Assembly (NCBI GenBank): GCA_024684815.1
Contig: JAIKWL010000021.1
Location: 1-54,153 of the forward strand
Source: Saccharofermentans sp.
GTDB lineage: Bacteria > Bacillota > Clostridia > Saccharofermentanales > Saccharofermentanaceae
DNA length: 54,153 bases
Direction of reading: 5' to 3'
Shown: positions 49,938 through 54,153 of the stretch, one piece after another
How positions within the stretch are numbered: position 1 is the first letter of the stretch
Layout: each line of letters begins with the position of its first letter
Position numbers and translations under genes: made by a program
Notes under the pieces: model-generated
The model's database searches: none
The model's input: the letters and a program-made list of their open reading frames with translations, nothing else
What the model was told of the DNA's origin: nothing

Positions 49938-52469
49938 ATGTTTATAAGACGTCCCGAGTATTTTGCAGTTGCAGCTTTAGGCGGAGTTCTGGCCGTCGCG
50001 GCATCAGTCATCACAGCGCTCAGTCTTGACACCGGAATCGGAGAACCGGACAGAAGGTCAATGAAGAAAGCTGAAGATATAGTGGCTCGTACCGCGGAGC
50101 TGACTTCGTGTTCCGAAGAAGAGATAAAGATAGCAAGATCACGCGTCGAAGACGGTTTGGTATCCTGCGGCGATTATGTGATCTCCGTGATGACTTCTCC
50201 CGAGTATCTGCTCCAGGGTGTATCAGATGCCAGGTTCGCTTCGGATCTTTGTAACGTAGTATACGGTGAGATCAGACAGGATGAGGTTGAACATATAATA
50301 GAAGATCTTAAGGATCATTCGAGGATCGATGCTATAGATAAAGTTGTTTCTTCTGAAGATAAGGATCTGAGGGCTTCCGGAAAATCACCGGGCAGGGGAT
50401 CCGTGATATCCAACGTAAGTCTTGAATCAACTATCGATTCGCCGGAACAGTATACAGTCGGAATCAGAGAAGCAACCGGCACTTATACTGCAACCGGTGA
50501 TGAAGTCAGAACGGATTTCTTCGTTGACGGATCGCTTTATTACGGTTATCTGAAGTTTTCTGATAACAATTCAGGGGGAAACGGTTACCGCGAATTTGTC
50601 CTGTCATGGGACACCGCAGACTGTGCTCCCGGAAGACATGAAGTTTATGCGCTCTTAAGAAGTTCCGACGGAAGAGGAACAGTGATCTCAGGCGGTGAGA
50701 TCACGATCCCCGACAGGATCACTATTACTCCGGGAAGTGTCGCTCAAAGCGATCTGCCCGGCGGACAGGCAACTGCGTGGTATATGATCGACTGCGGTGA
50801 TGACAACTGCTATATTAATTTTGCCGGGCTTTCCGATGATATAAGAGTATCTTTATATGATCTGAAAGGCGATCTGATCGGAACCAACGAGAACCCGGGT
50901 ATTCCCTATGCGATGCTCAGGGGAAGAAAGCAGGATACTCAGTCGGTTGCTGAAGAGACCGGTATCTCGGGCGTATCAAACTGCTATTACATATGCGTCA
51001 GCAGAACGGGTTCAGGTTCTGATATAGATAAAGATATATTCTATACGATGATACAGTCCCGGGAGTGTGCATACTTTGACGGCAGTTATATGGCTGTGAC
51101 AGGTGATGACGGCAAGGATAAGGTCAAGCTTACCGATCTTGGAAAAAATACATATGAAGTGGACAGAAAGAAAGCCGGCATCATTCCCATTAACGGGGCT
51201 TTGTCAGGTCTTTATTTAGCGGATTCTGTCTCAGGAGATCCGGTAAACATCTATCCTGATTTTGATTTCCTTACAAGAGACTATGCTTATTATGCCGGTA
51301 AATCCAAGAGCATTGCGTTAAGATCTACTGCTCTTGAAGGTTTTTCCGCAGATATAACGATTACTGCTGATTCATACGGAAATGAGATAAACCTTGAGCA
51401 GGGACAGATCTTCGATCTGCCGCAGGGCGAGACTTTGATCACATGTACCGTAACAAGTTTTGACGGAACATCAGACTCATACAGGTTCTATTTCCTCAAC
51501 GGTGAGGATTCAGGCGGTTTTTACGGCAATACTCTTTCAAAGTTCCCGGAGAGTTATTACAGCGGATTATGGCTTGTACATTCTCTTAAGCCGAATTACG
51601 TATTTACTCCGTACTATACAAATCTTTCCTTTGACACTGCTTTGGCAGCTGAAGACAGTAAGGGAAGAAGCCTTATCCAGAATTCGACTGATCCGTCTTA
51701 TGTTAAGCCGAACAGCCAGGTGTATGATAAGCCCGACTGGATGGCAGCCAAGACAGAAGTCGTCAGCTATTATATGGATCCAAGGAATTTCTTTACGCCT
51801 CAAAAGATCTTCTCATTTGAACTGCTCGGTTTTGATCCGAAAGTCCATACCGTTGAAGGTGTAAAAGAGATAATCAGAGGATCGTTCATGGATAACAGCG
51901 ATGAGTACGATTTTGCCCGGATCATTTATGAAGCAGGAGAAAATGCGGGCGTGTCCCCCTACTTCCTTGCAAGCAGGATAATCCAGGAGATGGGTTACTC
52001 CGGTGAGTCCGCTCTTTCGAGAGGCGACCTTACAGGATGGGAAGGTTATTACAACTACTACAACATCGGAGCTTATGCTACAACGGAACCGGGCGGAGCT
52101 GTGATCAACGGTGCAAAATATGCCCAGTGGGGAAGAGACTGGGAAGGTCAGGCGATAACAGAGACCGAAGCATCGTATCTTCTTCCATGGACTTCTGTTG
52201 AGAAGGCGATCAAGGGCGGTGCTGTCTGGATTGCTTCGGGATATATCGACAGAGGTCAGAACACATTATATTTCCAGAAATTCGATGTCCTGGATGACGG
52301 GACCGAGAAATACAATCATCAGTATGCCCAGAATATCCAGATGGCATATTCGGAGGGTATGAGATATTACCGGAGTTATGATTCAATAGGTATGACAGAT
52401 GCCGGATTTGAATTTATAATTCCTGTATATAACAATATGCCTGAAAGTTACGGAAGTTTGCCTGAATGA
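49938..52469 (+). CDS. Surface-anchored GH73 N-acetylglucosaminidase
   Basis: The 843-residue protein has an N-terminal membrane anchor or signal (YFAVAALGGVLAVAASVITALSL), a long middle part of beta-rich domains with no sure family (about 150-600), and a C-terminal glucosaminidase domain (about 610-820). The C-terminal domain has YMDPRNFFTPQKIFSFELLGFD, GVSPYFLASRIIQEMG and GWEGYYNYYNIGAY as in LytD/GH73 enzymes. E684 in RIIQEMG is the probable catalytic acid. These enzymes cut peptidoglycan between GlcNAc and MurNAc. It starts three bases after yfbR and overlaps the next gene by four bases. Confidence 0.88.
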   Translation: MFIRRPEYFAVAALGGVLAVAASVITALSLDTGIGEPDRRSMKKAEDIVARTAELTSCSEEEIKIARSRVEDGLVSCGDYVISVMTSPEYLLQGVSDARFASDLCNVVYGEIRQDEVEHIIEDLKDHSRIDAIDKVVSSEDKDLRASGKSPGRGSVISNVSLESTIDSPEQYTVGIREATGTYTATGDEVRTDFFVDGSLYYGYLKFSDNNSGGNGYREFVLSWDTADCAPGRHEVYALLRSSDGRGTVISGGEITIPDRITITPGSVAQSDLPGGQATAWYMIDCGDDNCYINFAGLSDDIRVSLYDLKGDLIGTNENPGIPYAMLRGRKQDTQSVAEETGISGVSNCYYICVSRTGSGSDIDKDIFYTMIQSRECAYFDGSYMAVTGDDGKDKVKLTDLGKNTYEVDRKKAGIIPINGALSGLYLADSVSGDPVNIYPDFDFLTRDYAYYAGKSKSIALRSTALEGFSADITITADSYGNEINLEQGQIFDLPQGETLITCTVTSFDGTSDSYRFYFLNGEDSGGFYGNTLSKFPESYYSGLWLVHSLKPNYVFTPYYTNLSFDTALAAEDSKGRSLIQNSTDPSYVKPNSQVYDKPDWMAAKTEVVSYYMDPRNFFTPQKIFSFELLGFDPKVHTVEGVKEIIRGSFMDNSDEYDFARIIYEAGENAGVSPYFLASRIIQEMGYSGESALSRGDLTGWEGYYNYYNIGAYATTEPGGAVINGAKYAQWGRDWEGQAITETEASYLLPWTSVEKAIKGGAVWIASGYIDRGQNTLYFQKFDVLDDGTEKYNHQYAQNIQMAYSEGMRYYRSYDSIGMTDAGFEFIIPVYNNMPESYGSLPE

Positions 52470-53947
52470 GAAGACCATTATACAAAAGGATATCAGCTTT
52501 GACCGCAAGGGGCTTGACTGCCGTTTTTGCGTCTTTGCTGCTGATATCATTTTGTATGGCATATCTTCCGGGGATCAATGTAAAGGCTGATTCCCAGATC
52601 GTCATATCTGCAATAGCAAAACAGAGCAATCTTGGCCCCGGAGACCTTCTGACAGTCAGTGTTGTTGCAAACAGAATGCCTGACATCGTCGAATTCGGGC
52701 CTGTTGTCCTGAATTTTGATAAAGACCAGGCAATGTGTGAATCCTATGAACAGGGTAAAGACCTTACAAGTTTTGTTTTCACCGAGACACAGACTGACGG
52801 CAGTGTTACCGTCAGCGGTACTGATCAGATGGCTAACATCGGAACAGATGTCAGCGGTGAGGAAATAACAACTGCTTCATTCTCATCTGAGAGTGCTGTC
52901 GTTTTGTTTACAGTATATTTGAGACTGGTGCCTGAAAGTACAGGTGAGATCAACTGCTGGATCAGTGAGACCGGGAGTTTTAGATCTCTTGAAGAAGATG
53001 TCACGGTATCTGTCGGAAGCGGTGTGACGCTTCCTGTCGGAAGGATAGGCCCTTCGAGCGATGCCACCATCGCTTCATTAAAGATCAGGGGAGCATCGAT
53101 CACACCGGAATTCAACCCGAACATTACCGAATACAGCTGTTATGTCGAGAGGGCTGTAACTGAAGTTCAGGTCAGTGTTACGAAGAGCAATCTGTGGGCC
53201 GCTGTGGTAATTGACGGCAACCAGCATCTTTCCATGGGTGATAATTCCGTCGAGGTGAAGATCACGGCACAGGACGGTGTCAACCAGATGATCTATACAA
53301 TTCATGTTTTCAGGCGTGAAAGTAATATCCCTGACAATGCTTCGCTTGCCGATATTGACGGTAATACTTACACCTTCCTTGATATTCCGGATGAAGTCAG
53401 TGTTCCGGAGGGCTTTTCGCAGACCACCAAATATGTGAACGGATACAGTGTTCCTGCTTATACAAAAGAGGGTGTTACCAGTATCCTGCTGTATCTGTTT
53501 GACGGAAACCAGGCTCCTGACTTTTATTTCTATAACAGCAATACGAAAACAATAATCAGATATGATCCTGAGAATACGCTCGTTGAGTATTCAAGGATAC
53601 TTAAGATGGCGGAAGTCCCGAATGACGTCGTGATCCCTGACGAGTTTAAACCCATGCTCTTTGATACGGGTACAATGATACTGTCGGGTTACGGCAACAG
53701 TGAGGGGGATTTTATTCTTTATCTTGCTGATGAGAACGGAAATAAGGATTTCTATTACTATAATCTGACCGACGGTTCCATCAGTGTTTACAGATTTGCG
53801 GACAAAAAGGCTGAACTTTTGTATTCATATCTGTTTGACGTTTTCCTTGTTATTGCTATTATTGAGGCGGTCATTATAACCATAGCCGTATATATTGTAA
53901 GAAGAATGGTTACTGACAGGACAAATCCGAGACCTAAAAGGGTATAA
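52466..53947 (+). CDS. Cell-surface protein with cohesin-like and cadherin-like domains
   Basis: The 493-residue protein has a signal peptide (ending near VKADS), a cohesin-like domain at about 35-190 (SQIVISAIAKQSNLGPGDLLTVSVVANRM, then AVVLFTVYLRLVPESTGEI), a cadherin-like beta-sandwich (PF12733 type) at about 197-285 (ATIASLKIRGASITPEFNPNITEY, then AQDGVNQMIYTIHV), an unknown region, and one C-terminal membrane helix (VFLVIAIIEAVIITIAVYIV) with a basic tail. It is anchored with the domains outside. The cohesin match is by fold pattern; no dockerin is seen in the window. It shares ATGA with the GH73 gene. Confidence 0.75.
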   Translation: MRRPLYKRISALTARGLTAVFASLLLISFCMAYLPGINVKADSQIVISAIAKQSNLGPGDLLTVSVVANRMPDIVEFGPVVLNFDKDQAMCESYEQGKDLTSFVFTETQTDGSVTVSGTDQMANIGTDVSGEEITTASFSSESAVVLFTVYLRLVPESTGEINCWISETGSFRSLEEDVTVSVGSGVTLPVGRIGPSSDATIASLKIRGASITPEFNPNITEYSCYVERAVTEVQVSVTKSNLWAAVVIDGNQHLSMGDNSVEVKITAQDGVNQMIYTIHVFRRESNIPDNASLADIDGNTYTFLDIPDEVSVPEGFSQTTKYVNGYSVPAYTKEGVTSILLYLFDGNQAPDFYFYNSNTKTIIRYDPENTLVEYSRILKMAEVPNDVVIPDEFKPMLFDTGTMILSGYGNSEGDFILYLADENGNKDFYYYNLTDGSISVYRFADKKAELLYSYLFDVFLVIAIIEAVIITIAVYIVRRMVTDRTNPRPKRV

Positions 53948-53952
53948 AGTAA

Positions 53953-54153
53953 ATGGGAATTATTAAAAAGATAGTATTCGGAGATCAGAGTTTTACAGAG
54001 AGTCAGGAAAAGAAGCGCAAGCTGTTCATGTATCTCGTAAGCGGCGGTCTTACCACATTAACGAATTTTGTTTGTTACGCACTTTTCGATCTCCTTGTAA
54101 AAGCGGACATGATGGTCTCGGTCTTCGGAATCGAATTCTCACTGAAGATCGCC
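53953..54153 (+). CDS. GtrA family membrane protein, N-terminal part
   Basis: The first 67 codons are inside the window and the gene runs off the end. After a basic start (KKRKLF) the first helix MYLVSGGLTTLTNFVCYALFDLL matches the GtrA/DPMS-type flippase family, small four-helix proteins often working with a bactoprenol-linked sugar transferase. It follows the cohesin-like gene by five bases. Confidence 0.8.
   Translation, partial: MGIIKKIVFGDQSFTESQEKKRKLFMYLVSGGLTTLTNFVCYALFDLLVKADMMVSVFGIEFSLKIA

Overview
The window looks like a chromosomal segment of a Gram-positive-type (monoderm) anaerobe of the class Clostridia. Signs are the moderate GC content, the SD-rich starts, SigA-type promoters, Pta-AckA, HemZ, type II pantothenate kinase, KtrAB-type potassium uptake, choline-binding-type wall repeats, GH73 autolysin and cohesin-like domains, and a type IV pilus set without any outer-membrane secretin. 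I cannot fix the family; a Lachnospiraceae- or Saccharofermentans-like gut or rumen organism is my guess. Gene order is dense and operonic, with no insertion sequence, prophage or CRISPR array visible.

Layout. 1-162 is the end of rpmB (L28). 317-7436 holds serS (archaeal-like type), a DUF4015 glycosidase-like protein, a Nudix-fold protein with a degraded box, a YigZ/IMPACT protein, an HtrA-like protease, a 44-residue membrane protein, and a PrsA/SurA-like anchored foldase. 7560-13702 is an overlapping operon of two YfhO-type polytopic membrane proteins and a DEDDh exonuclease. 13882-16104 is a large PilX-like pilus protein with its own promoter. 16266-19268 (minus) is a four-gene group: YebC, a P-loop ATPase fused to an Asp23/Gls24 domain, a DUF6062 protein and a DsrE-like protein without cysteines.

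19536-28757 is the type IV pilus locus: pilB, pilT, pilC, pilM, pilN and pilO, then two very short helix-only pilins and two larger prepilins. The two short pilins each have a strong promoter preceded by nearly the same 16-base motif at exactly the same distance. A hairpin with a UUCG loop lies between them. A related motif precedes the distant PilX-like gene, which suggests one pilus regulon. No prepilin peptidase gene is in the window.

28900-34567 is a tight operon: coaW, a DUF1624-type acyltransferase, a DUF3810 HExxH membrane protein, hemZ, and a zinc-ribbon membrane protein. It is followed by tRNA-Pro(UGG), a DUF4870-like protein, a SpoU methyltransferase, rpsT and tmcAL. 37722-41467 has an anchored possible (alpha/alpha)6 protein and the acetate pathway genes pta-ackA. 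41651-43294 is a secreted wall-binding protein, and 43412-45425 is KtrAB. 45530-54153 runs from PcrA helicase through two HD-domain dNTP/dNMP hydrolases to a cell-surface cluster (GH73 glucosaminidase, cohesin/cadherin-like anchored protein, GtrA-family protein cut by the window end).

The strongest leads are the pilin promoter motif with the minimal pilins, the adhesin-like domain on PilN, a recurrent family of terminator hairpins sharing the same arms at four loci, and two promoters whose geometry predicts leaderless mRNAs.
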